Assembly (NCBI GenBank): GCA_021732845.1 | Contig: JAKFUF010000157.1 | Span: forward strand, 1-49,746 | DNA length: 49,746 bases | From: Planctomycetaceae bacterium | Lineage (GTDB): Bacteria > Planctomycetota > Planctomycetia > Planctomycetales > Planctomycetaceae | Direction of reading: 5' to 3' | Shown here: positions 25,015 through 35,200 of the stretch, in pieces | How the letters are laid out: the number at the start of each line of letters is the position of its first letter | Numbering within the stretch: position 1 is the first letter of the stretch | Program-made: the position numbers and the translations under genes | The notes under the pieces: generated by a model | What the model saw: only the letters and a program-made list of their open reading frames with translations | Told to the model about the DNA's origin: nothing | The model's database searches: none

Positions 25015-26091
25015 TCAAGTCAACGGCATCGCGCCCGCGCGGAGCACGGTCTCCTGCACCGCCAGGTCATGTTCGTACGAAAAATCGGCCGTCTTTTCGC
25101 CGAGCAGAATCCTTCGCATGTCCTCCGCATCGTCCACGTACCGGTTGTACTTGGGGAACGTGAGTTCGTGGTGGCCCGCCTTGAAGTCGCCCCGTGGCTT
25201 GCCTGCCGTCCAATGGGCCTGGGGGTCATCCAGCGGCTGAATCTGGTAGGTGCCCTCCGTCCCGCAGACCAGCAGGTGCCGCCGCGAGCCTCCATCAACC
25301 TCCATGGCGCTGGTCTTGATCGTCGCGGTGGCTCGCGGATACTGCAGCACCGCCAGCATGTTGTCCTGCAGGCCGTCGTCGATGCTGGAGGCATGTTGCG
25401 GGAAGGCCGTCACGCTCTGTGGCTTGCCCAGAATCCCCACCACCAGATCGATGACGTGGCAGCCGAGTTCAAACATCATCCCGCCCTGAAAAGCGGCCAG
25501 TTCGCGCCGCTGGGCTGGAGGGACGACCTTGCTCATCACCGTATGAACTTCGAAGATGTCGCCGAGCCACCCGTTTTTCAACATTTCTCGCAGCCGCACG
25601 ATCCCGGGGTTGTACCGGTACATGTAGCCCATCTGCAGCAGGAGCTTCTTCTCCGCCGCGATTTGCAGGCAGCGGTGAAAATGCGGCAGTGACGAACCGG
25701 CCGGCTTGTCGAGATGCACATGCTTGCCCGCCTTGAGGCACGCTTCGGCGGTCGAGAGCAGTTGGGGAACTTCGGTTTCGACCAGCACGGCCTGCACATC
25801 CGGGTTACCCAGCAGTTCGTCTTGCGTAAGCCACCGCACGCCTTGGAAGGCTGGCTGCGACTCGGCCTGCTGCCGCAGCTTGGCGTCCGGCTCCACGACG
25901 CCAACCACCTCATATCCCGCCGATTTCCGGTAGACCCCCAGCTTCGACGCGTGCGGATGCCCAACGCCGATTTGACCAATCTGAATCGGTTTGGATGCCG
26001 GCTCCGCCCCGCCCGCCACCGGACCCAGAAGGGCCGGCACCGCCAGCGCTGCGGTTCCCGCCAACAATTGCCGTCGAGAGAGAGTGGTCAT
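25015..26091 (-). CDS. Exported Gfo/Idh/MocA family oxidoreductase
   Basis: Protein of 358 residues. The start MTTLSRRQLLAGTAALAVPAL is a Tat signal (twin Arg in SRRQLL), so the protein should be exported folded with its cofactor, as is common for this family in planctomycetes. The Rossmann motif is IQIGQIGVGHPHASKLGVY, somewhat unusual, since the third glycine of GxGxxG is replaced by His-Pro. The EKP-like signature reads HLDKPAGSSL. The later segment FELGCHVIDLVVGILG carries the family His. Substrate unknown. Its stop lies 15 bases past the divergent REP. Confidence 0.88.
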   Translation of the reverse strand: MTTLSRRQLLAGTAALAVPALLGPVAGGAEPASKPIQIGQIGVGHPHASKLGVYRKSAGYEVVGVVEPDAKLRQQAESQPAFQGVRWLTQDELLGNPDVQAVLVETEVPQLLSTAEACLKAGKHVHLDKPAGSSLPHFHRCLQIAAEKKLLLQMGYMYRYNPGIVRLREMLKNGWLGDIFEVHTVMSKVVPPAQRRELAAFQGGMMFELGCHVIDLVVGILGKPQSVTAFPQHASSIDDGLQDNMLAVLQYPRATATIKTSAMEVDGGSRRHLLVCGTEGTYQIQPLDDPQAHWTAGKPRGDFKAGHHELTFPKYNRYVDDAEDMRRILLGEKTADFSYEHDLAVQETVLRAGAMPLT

Positions 26092-26145
26092 GGGAGATCC
26101 TGGTGACGGAAACCGATTGATTGAAACTGGGGCGACTTTGCAATC

Positions 26146-28449
26146 TTACCCGCGTCCCACCGGCTGCAGGTGGCTCTTGCTGGCGAGAAAGCTGACCGGT
26201 TCGCTGTCTTCAAATTGGACCATCAGGGTCCGATGCTTGCCTTCGCCGCTGACACTCATGATCGAGCCCATGCCATAGCGCGGGTGCCGGACCAGCATGC
26301 CAGGCCGGAACATCTGCGGGATCGAGGCAGGCTCGGCCGTGCCCGCCAGCAGGGCCGCTCCGGTGGTGAGCGGAATGCCGTTCATCGCCCGTCGTGCCGC
26401 TTCGGCCCGGCGGGTGCTCATAGTTTCTGGCGGTGGCTCGCGCAGCGCGGCGGCCGCGGAAGCGTCCCAGAAATCCAGGTCGCGGGCGTCGATGTATTTG
26501 AGGGACGGGCCGATCTCACGCAGAAACGAGCTTTCGATGGTGGTGCCGCGTGAGCCACGGAACTCACGGGTTTCGGCGCGGGTCAGATACAGCCGTTCGC
26601 GGGCGCGCGTCATGCCGACAAACAGCAGCCGCCGTTCTTCTTCGATCCCCTCGTATTGGTCCATTGAGCGCTGGTGCGGGAGGATGTTGTGCTCGACGGC
26701 GAGGACCACGACGACGGGGAACTCCAGCCCCTTGGCCGAGTGCAGCGTCAGCAGCGTCACCTTGCCCGCCGCTTCGTCGACGCTGTCCACATCGGCAGCC
26801 AGGCCGGCCGTCTCCAGAAAGCCTTCCAGGGAGGCATCCTCGGGGTTCAACCGGTCGTACTGCTCGGTCGCCGTGAGCATCTCGTCGATGTTGGCCACGC
26901 GCTGCTGGTCGTCGTCGGAGCTGCTGTTGCCGAACATTTCGCGGTAGTAGGTCTTCGTCAGCACCGCCCGCAGCAGTTCCGTCACACCGCCGCCTGCGGA
27001 CTGCGTCAGTTCCTGCATCAGCGTGGCAAACCGCTTGAGACAGTAGGCCCCCTTCTTGGGGATGCCGGGGATCGTGTCGGCGACCGCAGCCGCTTCCAGT
27101 GAACTGCTGCCGTTCCGGTTGGCCCACTCGCGGGCCTTGCGCAATGACTTCAGCCCAATGCCGCGCGGCGGAGTGTTGACCACCCGTTGGAACGCCGCCT
27201 CATCGCTCGGGTTGTGAATGAGCCTCAGGTAGGCCATCAAATCCTTGATCTCGCTGCGGTCATAAAACGCGACACCGGCCGCGACCTGATAGGGAATGCC
27301 ATGCCGGACAAACGCCAGTTCCAAGCCACGCGAGAGGGCGTTGGTGCGATAGGTGATGGCGAAGTCGGACCAGGGTCGGTTCTCCTGCTTGTGCAGATGC
27401 AGGATCATCCGGGCCAGTCCATCGGCTTCCTCACGCTGGTCTTGGAAGGTGACAAGCATCGGCGGGTGCCCCTCGCCGATGTCCGAGAACAATTCCTTGT
27501 GCTTCCGCCGTTCGTTGCGGCTGATGAGCGCCCCCGCTCCGCTCAGAATGGCCTGTGTGCTGCGATAGTTTTGTTCCAGACGGACAATCGAAGCCCGCGG
27601 AAAGTCGCGTTCAAACCGCAGGATGTTTTCAATCTGCGCGCCGCGCCAGCCATAAATCGACTGGTCCGGATCGCCCGTGGCACACAAGTTGGGATAGTCC
27701 TGCGACAGCGCCTGCACGATGCGGTACTGCACCAGGTTCGTGTCCTGGTACTCATCCACCAGCACGAAGCGGAAGCGGTTGTCGAGCGTCGAGCGAATCT
27801 CGTCGTTCTCCATGAGCAGCCGGGCGATGTGAACCAGCAGGTCATCGAAGTCGACGGCGTTCGACTGCATCAACTGCTGCTGATAGCGCGTATACACCTT
27901 GGCGATGATCAGGTCGTTGAAGCTGGCCCCGCGTTCGTTGACATCCAGGTCGAACTGCTCGGGCGTGAGCATCTTCTGCTTCGCTTCGCTGATGCGGTGC
28001 AGCATGCCCGCCGGCGAGTAATGGGCGGTGTCGATCTCCAGTTCGTTGCACACACCCTTCATGATCTGCCGCTGGTCGGCCGTGTCGAAGATCGAGAAAT
28101 TGGGCTGCAACCCAACCGCCTGCGCATACTTCCGCAGCAGCCGCGCGCACATTTTGTGAAACGTGCTGACCCACACCTTCCCGCCGGCCTCCGGAAGCAG
28201 CGACTGGACGCGGTGCTCCATCTCCTTGGCGGCCTTGTTGGTGAAGGTGATCGCCAGTATTCGCCACGGGTCGACGCCGCGTTCAATGAGCCGCGCGATC
28301 CGCCGCGTGATGACCCGCGTCTTCCCGGAGCCCGGTCCCGCCAGCACCAGCAGCGGCCCTTCGAAATGCTCCACCGCCGCCAGTTGCGGGGCGTTCAAAT
28401 CGGTCGCGGGAACCGGCAGAGAAAGTACGGCGGGGACGGACGCGGACAT
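26146..28449 (-). CDS. pcrA: ATP-dependent DNA helicase PcrA/UvrD
   Basis: Protein of 767 residues, superfamily 1A 3'-5' helicase for repair and replication-conflict removal. Motifs in order: Q motif LNAPQLAAVEHFEGPLLVLAG, Walker A AGPGSGKTRVITRR, motif Ia ITFTNKAAKEM, Walker B FVLVDEYQDTN, motif III GDPDQSIYGWRGA, motif IV VRLEQNYRST, motif V TLHSAKGLEFPVVVVLAVEHNILPH, motif VI EERRLLFVGMTRARERLYL. The C-terminus VRHPRYGMGSIMSVSGEG is the Tudor-like tail that binds RNA polymerase in PcrA. The ATG at 28449 is used; upstream in-frame residues to 28758 are low-complexity and not conserved. Confidence 0.95.
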   Translation of the reverse strand: MSASVPAVLSLPVPATDLNAPQLAAVEHFEGPLLVLAGPGSGKTRVITRRIARLIERGVDPWRILAITFTNKAAKEMEHRVQSLLPEAGGKVWVSTFHKMCARLLRKYAQAVGLQPNFSIFDTADQRQIMKGVCNELEIDTAHYSPAGMLHRISEAKQKMLTPEQFDLDVNERGASFNDLIIAKVYTRYQQQLMQSNAVDFDDLLVHIARLLMENDEIRSTLDNRFRFVLVDEYQDTNLVQYRIVQALSQDYPNLCATGDPDQSIYGWRGAQIENILRFERDFPRASIVRLEQNYRSTQAILSGAGALISRNERRKHKELFSDIGEGHPPMLVTFQDQREEADGLARMILHLHKQENRPWSDFAITYRTNALSRGLELAFVRHGIPYQVAAGVAFYDRSEIKDLMAYLRLIHNPSDEAAFQRVVNTPPRGIGLKSLRKAREWANRNGSSSLEAAAVADTIPGIPKKGAYCLKRFATLMQELTQSAGGGVTELLRAVLTKTYYREMFGNSSSDDDQQRVANIDEMLTATEQYDRLNPEDASLEGFLETAGLAADVDSVDEAAGKVTLLTLHSAKGLEFPVVVVLAVEHNILPHQRSMDQYEGIEEERRLLFVGMTRARERLYLTRAETREFRGSRGTTIESSFLREIGPSLKYIDARDLDFWDASAAAALREPPPETMSTRRAEAARRAMNGIPLTTGAALLAGTAEPASIPQMFRPGMLVRHPRYGMGSIMSVSGEGKHRTLMVQFEDSEPVSFLASKSHLQPVGRG

Positions 28450-28831
28450 GCAAACTCCGTTTCGGGAATCCTGTGGCTGAGCCACGCCAATTATCCCAGA
28501 CTCGGCGGGCGCTTCCAGTCGCGGGCCATTTTCGATTTTTGATTTTCGATTTTTGATTGGGTCGGCCATTGACGGGTCGGACTGCGGGGGCTTGTGCCCT
28601 TCCGCTTTCATAGCCTGCCCAAGACTGTCACAGAAGAATGGCGGGAGGGCGTTTTCGCGTGATATAGTTGGCGATTCCGCGCCTTGACTGAGTATGGGGT
28701 CGCTTCTTCGAGTTTCTAAACAGAAGGGCGCAATGGAACCGAATCCTGCGAGGTGCATTCCCCTTGTTTACCTGTGATTTACTTACTGAGTCGTTGCAAC
28801 AGACGTGCTGCACACAAGGAGGCGAGAGACG
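28450..28831. other. Intergenic region with AT-rich repeat
   Basis: No gene is supported in this 380-base gap. At about 28527-28557 is a short AT-rich direct repeat of the word CGATTTTTGATT. At 28471-28485 GTGGCTGAGCCAC forms a small palindrome around one copy of the frequent word TGAGCCAC. Promoters for pcrA and the downstream + genes must lie here but are not obvious. Confidence 0.5.
28816..28822 (+). promoter_or_regulatory. Strong Shine-Dalgarno site
   Basis: AAGGAGG lies 9 bases before the ATG at 28832. It is the strongest ribosome-binding site noticed in the window, where most genes have weak ones, and it fixes the start of the 120-residue membrane protein. Confidence 0.8.
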
Positions 28832-29194
28832 ATGGATCATTCACAATCACTGCCGGCGAGGGTCAGGCGTCATTCGCTTAAGACGTTCGTGGTGAGGGTT
28901 TCTGGCGGTCTCTTGTGGGTCATTCTCTGTTTCGTTGTTTATTTGGAGTTGCCGCGTGTGGAGCAGTTTTTTGAAGGGTTTGACCTGGGGCTGCCGATCC
29001 CTGCTTTTGTCGTCCTCAGCTACTCGTGGCTGGCAGTTCCGCTGATTGCCATTTTCGCCGGGGCCGCCCTGGCGCTCACCCGTACGCGGCTCGCTTCGGT
29101 GCTGGTGCTCGTCTTTCTTCCCCTGCTGCTGCTCGCCTTGGTCGGGATTGCCGTTGTCCCGCCAATGCTGAAGCTGATGGACGACCTGTCGTAA
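28832..29194 (+). CDS. Three-helix membrane protein
   Basis: Protein of 120 residues with three hydrophobic helices (about 22-40 FVVRVSGGLLWVILCFVVYL, 60-80 IPAFVVLSYSWLAVPLIAIF, 86-110 RLASVLVLVFLPLLLLALVG). It resembles small type II secretion-like or holin-like membrane proteins only in size; no family is assigned. A strong SD precedes it, and the 2115-residue membrane protein begins 39 bases after its stop, so the two are likely an operon. Confidence 0.75.
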   Translation: MDHSQSLPARVRRHSLKTFVVRVSGGLLWVILCFVVYLELPRVEQFFEGFDLGLPIPAFVVLSYSWLAVPLIAIFAGAALALTRTRLASVLVLVFLPLLLLALVGIAVVPPMLKLMDDLS

Positions 29195-29233
29195 GGCCCT
29201 TGCAACGCATGACACCGCCCACAGGATGACACG

Positions 29234-32200
29234 ATGTGCGAACTCTTCGGCCTGTTGCCGGTCCTCGCCTTCTTCGCGATGCTGATTGGCATTGGTGTGG
29301 CGATTGGCAAGGCGTCCAACAAGGGGCACCTGGCACTGCGTTGTCCGGGTTGCCACCGGCAGTGGCCCGAGCCGTTTGACCGCTGCGGCGCGTGTGGCTG
29401 GGTTCGCGGGGCGGCCAACCGGCGGGACGATCTGGCGGAATGGGCCATCGTCGCCCGCCGCTTGCGGATCCTTCAGGCGGAGGCCGCCATCCCGGAGGAG
29501 ATTGGCCGACAGGTGCTCGACGCGGTTGAACGGCAGATTGAGATTCAACAGGCCGCTGCTCCTCCCACGCCGCTGTATTTCCCGATCAACCGGTCGCCGG
29601 CTGCCGAGACCCGTCGTCGGCTCATCCCGGAACAGGTGCCGGATGCTGAGCCACAGGATGTGGTGGAATTCTTGGATGAAGAGGCACCGCCGCAGCCTGT
29701 GACTTCGACGCCCCACACCGCGACGCACGCCACTTCGCTCGTTGCGGCACTCAAAGCGGAAACCACGCCGCCTGAACCACCGCGACAGCCACGACGGCAA
29801 CTGTCGGATGTGCTGCGGGCGTTCATGGAAGAACGCAACATACGCTGGGGTGAGATCCTCAGCGGGCTGTTGATCGTGGGCAGTGCCATCGGGTTGATCG
29901 TCAGCCTGTGGGCCACGCTGAAACAAGCGATTCCCTATTTCCCGGCGCTGGTCTTCCTCGGCGTGACGGCGGGAATTCATGGGGCGGGCGTCTACACATT
30001 GCACCGCTGGCGACTCAAATCCACCAGCCGCGCCCTGTTGATCATCGCCACGCTGCTGGTGCCGCTGAACTACCTGGCGGCAATCGCCCTGTCTGACATG
30101 CGGCCGGTCACCGATCCGCTGTACCTGACGGCACTGGGAATCAGCCTGATCGTCTTCGGCGCGCAGACGCTGTCGGCCGCCAGCATTCTTGTGCCACGAC
30201 GGGCGTTCGCCCTGTGGCTCGCCGTCATGGGGCCATCCTTGGCTCAATTGATGATTGCCCGCCTGGCACGGCCCGGCCTGCCCACGGAAAGCGTACTCGG
30301 CATGATGCTGGTCCCGGCCGCCAGCTTCGCCGTGGCGCTGGCCTGGACAACCAATGGCTTCCGGCGGCTGGCTGTGCCACGGGTTGGGCAATTGGTGTTG
30401 CTGAGTGGGATCGCGACGTTCTGCCTCCTCGCACCGACCGGATTGCTGCTGTTCAAAAGTGAGTCGCTGCGCTGGACGGGTGGCCAGTTGGGGCCGGTCT
30501 TGGTGCTGGTGGGAACCCTCTGGATCAGTCTGGGGCAGCTTGTCCGGCGGCGGTTCGCTGGCAAGCGGCTGCCGACAGTGCAAACCGCCGCCACCAGCAC
30601 GATGCTGTTTGGCAGCGTGATGCTCCTGGCCGCACTGGGGCTCGCCTGGCCCAATCCGCAATTGGTGTTGCTGACGAGCGGTGCCGGCTGTGTGGCTTTG
30701 TTTGCACTGGCGCTGTCCGGACGGGTCCCGGTCCTGCAGGCCCCGGCGATCTGGCTGGGCACGTTTGCCGGTTTGGTCGTGATCCACCGCGCGTTGGGAG
30801 CGGACTGGGGCCTGCCACCGGGTGCGCGGTTCCCTGACTTGTTGCAGACTGGAACCAGCAGCCTCTTCATCACCGGGTGTGGCGTACTCACGGGCGGCCT
30901 GGCACTGGTCTGGCGCAGGCGGCGATGGCACGATTTGGCGGCGACCTATGCGGTATCGATGCTGGTTCTGGCAGTCATCAGTCTGCTCTTGGGTGTGGAT
31001 GTCGGCTTCACGCACACTGCGGGGTTTGACCGCAACCTGACCACACTGGTGTTCGCCGGTTGGTCGCTGATGGGGCTGATCGCAGTTCCGCCATTGGTGC
31101 GCGAGAAGAATCTCCGTGAGCAGGAGGCAGGGATCGTCGGCTGGGTATTGTCGGGCTTGGCCCTCACGGCCACGGCTCACGGCCTGCTGTTCAACACGTG
31201 GGTGGCGGGCCAACTGCGCGCGGCGGGCCTGTTTCCCGTGTATCCGCTGGTGGCGACGATCTTCACGCATGGCTTGTTGATCTCCGGCTGCGCGGCGTTG
31301 TTCCGGTATCGCAGGGGGATCAATCCTCATGCTGATACACCCAATGAAACGCAGTCGGCCCTGGTGGCAGGCCTCTGCTGGTCGGTATGGGTAACTTCTG
31401 CACTGGGGCTGATGTTGCTCAAGGCGGCGGCGACGCACCCATTGCCATCGCTGACGCCGTTCGGCATGCCCGCCGCGTATGTGTGGTGGGCCGGCGCGAT
31501 CTGGGCCTTGTGTGCCGTGGCGATCCGCCGGCAGGCGGGCCGCGTGGGTGCCGCCAGCGAGCTGAGCTTTGTCGCGTTTCAAGGGCTGTCGACGGTTGCG
31601 GTCGTCCTCTCGGTGAGCTGGCTGTGTGAACGCTACGAATGGGTCAACTGGACCCACTTCACTCAGGGTTGGTGGAGCGTGCGGCATCTGCATGCCCAGG
31701 CGGTGGGCCTGTCCGCGTGGGCGCTGCTGTGGATGGCGGTCATCCGCTGGGGCAATGCGCCTGTCGTCTGGTTGGGATCCGCCACGCGGCGGGTGCCGCA
31801 GGTGCTGCTGACGGTGGTGGTCGCCAGTGGCGTGTGGCTCGCGGGGATGGCGCTCTGTCCCAGCGTCGCCACGGAATTCGCTTTCAGCCCTGGTCCGGCA
31901 CGCGTCGACATGGCCTTGTACGGCGTTATGCTTCCCACGCTGGTCATGGGCATTCTGGCCTCGCTCGCGCTGGCCGCGAGCCGCGCGCAATGGGGAATGG
32001 TGTTTGTCGCCGGCTGCCTGCTGACCGTGGTCGTGGCTCAGTCGTTCTGGGAGCCGGCGGTGCTCGAATGGTGGCGGCAGGGCATTGATGAGCCACAGGC
32101 GGCGTTCGGGCCGGAGGCGTGGCTCACGTGGTCCATGCCCCTCGTCGCCGTTGTGCTGCTGGTCGCCTCGGCGCGCAAAAATCCCTCCAAATGGAGCGTC

Positions 32201-35200
32201 GGTTTGTTGGCCACCGTGGCCTTCTGGGGACTGCTGCTGACCGTCGGCGAAGTGGCTCCGTGGCTCGGCGTGGCGTCGACGCTGCGATGGAGCGCGGCGC
32301 TGACGGCACTGCTGATCGCGGGACTGCGCTCTATAGGCGCGTTCGCCTGGGTGACGCCCATTTCCTTGGAACCGACTGAACCCACCCGAATCCCAAGGGG
32401 CGACGCTCTGAACCAGGGCGTCAGCCTCGTCTGCATCGGCGCGTTGCTGTTCGTTGCGGGGTTGACCGCACGCTTCTTTGCCGGCGTCCTGCAGGGCGGC
32501 ACACTGCCAACACTGACCGGCCTTACCCTGTGGGTTGGTCCCGTCCTGTCCTATGCCGTTCCGCTCGGAGTGTTGGCGGTCGCCTGTGGCTTGACCGCGT
32601 TCCGCCGGTCGCCGCTCAATGCCCTGGCCGCGGCACTCCTAACCAACCTGACCGTAAGCGTGGTCTACCTGCTGCGGCACTGGGCCGGGCCGACGCGGTT
32701 CACCGTCGACAACATGGCCGAACTCGTGCAATGGAACGCCCTCGCCCTGTCGGCCGTGGCGTGGATCTGGCTGGCGGGCCGCCGCTCCATCGAAGGCGGC
32801 TCAATCGAGCGCGGCGGACCCGTGCCGGTTTCGCCGCTGAGCGTGCACATGGTGCGGACGGGACTGGCAGGTCCGCTGCTGGCCCTGTGGACCGTGGTCT
32901 TCGTCCTCTTGAGTCCAAACCGGCCAACGGCGGTGCTCGGAATTCTGGGCAACGGTCTGAGCTACGCCTGCGTGGCTCTCTCGCTGGGGGCCTGGGGCTG
33001 GTATCTGCGGCTCCTGCGCGAGCCCGCGAGTGACCTCACGGCCGACCCGGCCGTCACCCTCGAACGCCGGTTTGCTGCCCGCAGCACCGGAACGCATGTC
33101 GCCGCATTGGCGTGGCTCTCGCTCGCGGGAATCACCGCCGCCACCAGCAGCGCCTGGAGCCAGTTCAGCGCATGGGTCGGCCTGTACGTTCTGCTCAGCG
33201 GTTGGATCTTCTTTGTCGCCACGGCCGTCGCGATCTCGTGGATCTTGACCTGGAGGCAGCAGACACTGGTCAACACGCTTCCCGCCGACCGCATTCCCGG
33301 CAAGTGGCTGGGCGAACTCGACCTCACCTTGGCCGACCTGGAACGCCAGAACGAATTTCTAAACTCCGTCGTCCGTTGGGCGTTGATGGTGGGGTCGGGT
33401 GTCGCCTTCCTCGGTCTCTATGCCCTGCCGCTGGACCCCTGGCGGCCGTGGACCACCGTCGCCGCGTGGGGGTTGATGGCCTGCGCCTCCGCCGCGCTGG
33501 CCCTCCGCAGCCGCAACCAAACGTATGCCTGGCTGGCGACATTGATGACACTCGCCGCCACCGTTGCCTTCAGCCTGCGGCCGTGGCTCGGCCTTGGCGT
33601 CGCGCAGCATGACAGCGATCTCGTCGTGTTCCTCGAAACCAACCTGATCGGCCTGGTCGCCGCGGCGATCGGCTGGCTGGGTGTCGAACTCTGGTGGCAG
33701 ACCCGCCGCGCCAGCCCGTTTGACGTGCGTCCTGCATTGACGGTGGTGCATCGCACACTGGCCATGTTCACGCTCACCGCCAGCCTGTTCTTGATCATCC
33801 TGCAGGTCTGCTCGATCCATCCGTATGCACGGCTGTTCTTCCCGTCGCCGTGGCTGCACCCCGCGCCGGGCATCCTGGTCCTGCTGCTGACAGCGCTGCA
33901 CGCCGGCATGCTGTGGGATCGGAAGTCGCATGCGGCGTTTTCCGGTCTGTACGTCTGCGGCCTGATGGGAATCGGCCTCGCCCTCAGCGGGCGCGATTGG
34001 AATGAAGCCGCGTTGATGACCACGGGCAGCGCCACATTGGCGGGCTACACGCTGGCCGTCAGCCTGTTGTGGCTCAGCCGCAGGGCCGTGGTCCGCACGC
34101 TCTGGACATTGTCTGTGCCACGGGCGATGGCACGCAGCCTGCATGTGGTCACGTGGCTGCCCGGCAGCCAGATGGTCGTTTCAGTGGGGGTGCTCATCGC
34201 GGCCTGCTTCATCAGCCTCACCGATAGTGACCAGCGCCACTCCTGGACCGTGGCTGCGGCTGCCGTGGGACTCGTGCCCGCGCTGGCGCTGCTGGTTCCC
34301 CCGCGCCGCATGCGGTTGGTGCCGTCGACGGAACTGGCCGACATGACCTGTGTGGCGTTTACTGCCGCGGTCATCTTGCTGGGCTGGGCACCGCTGCAAG
34401 TTCCCGTGCAGCGACAAGGCATGGACTTTGTCATTCGCGCCCTGCTGATGCTCGGAGCCGCCGCGACGGCGATGGGGCTGTTGTCATTCCTTTGCAGACA
34501 AAAATCCTTTTGGAAGCGGCGGCTGCAAACTGCGGCGATGGCGGTGTGGTCACTGTCGGGCAGCGTGTTTGTGTTCCTGGATGTGATGTACTTCCAGGAA
34601 CTCCGGCGTCCGCCGATCAGCCTCGTCGACATGGTGCTGGTCTGTGGTGGCCTGGCCGTTTCCGCCGGCCTGTTGATCCGCATTGCCCTGCGGATGCAGC
34701 CAGTTCTCGACGACACCGCCCCCAGCCGGGCGAAGGGTTGCGTCTTCGGTGCCGAGGCGCTGGTGGCCCTGGCCTTCCTGCATGCGTGGGTGGTCCGTCC
34801 CGATCTGTTCCAACTGTGGCGTCCGTGGTGGCCGTTCATCGTGATGGCGATCGCCTTTGCCGGTGTGGCCGTGGGCGAACTCTTCCGTCGCCGCCACTGG
34901 CGGGTGCTGGCCGACCCCGTGCAGCAGACGGCAGCGTTCCTCCCGTTGCTGCCTGCTCTGGGCTTCTGGCTCGGCGCCCCGCGAGGCTCACATTCCACGA
35001 TCCTGTTCCTCGCCGGCATCGCCTACGTTCTGCTCGCCACGTCGCGCGGCGGCCTGCTGTATCAGGTGGCCGCAGCCCTGGCCGGCAACGCCGCGCTGTG
35101 GGCACTGTGGCACGAACAGGGGATCACACTGTTCACCCACCCGCAAGTGTGGCTCATCCCGCCCGCGCTGGTGGTCCTCATCGCCGGACAGATCCATCGC

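Noticed and set aside
27187-28542. A 451-residue open frame on the plus strand
   Set aside because: Antisense to pcrA, which shows all helicase motifs.
28847-31990. A 1047-residue open frame on the minus strand
   Set aside because: It is antisense to the three-helix protein and the giant membrane protein, with a composition (Gln, Arg, His, Pro) expected of a shadow of hydrophobic codons.
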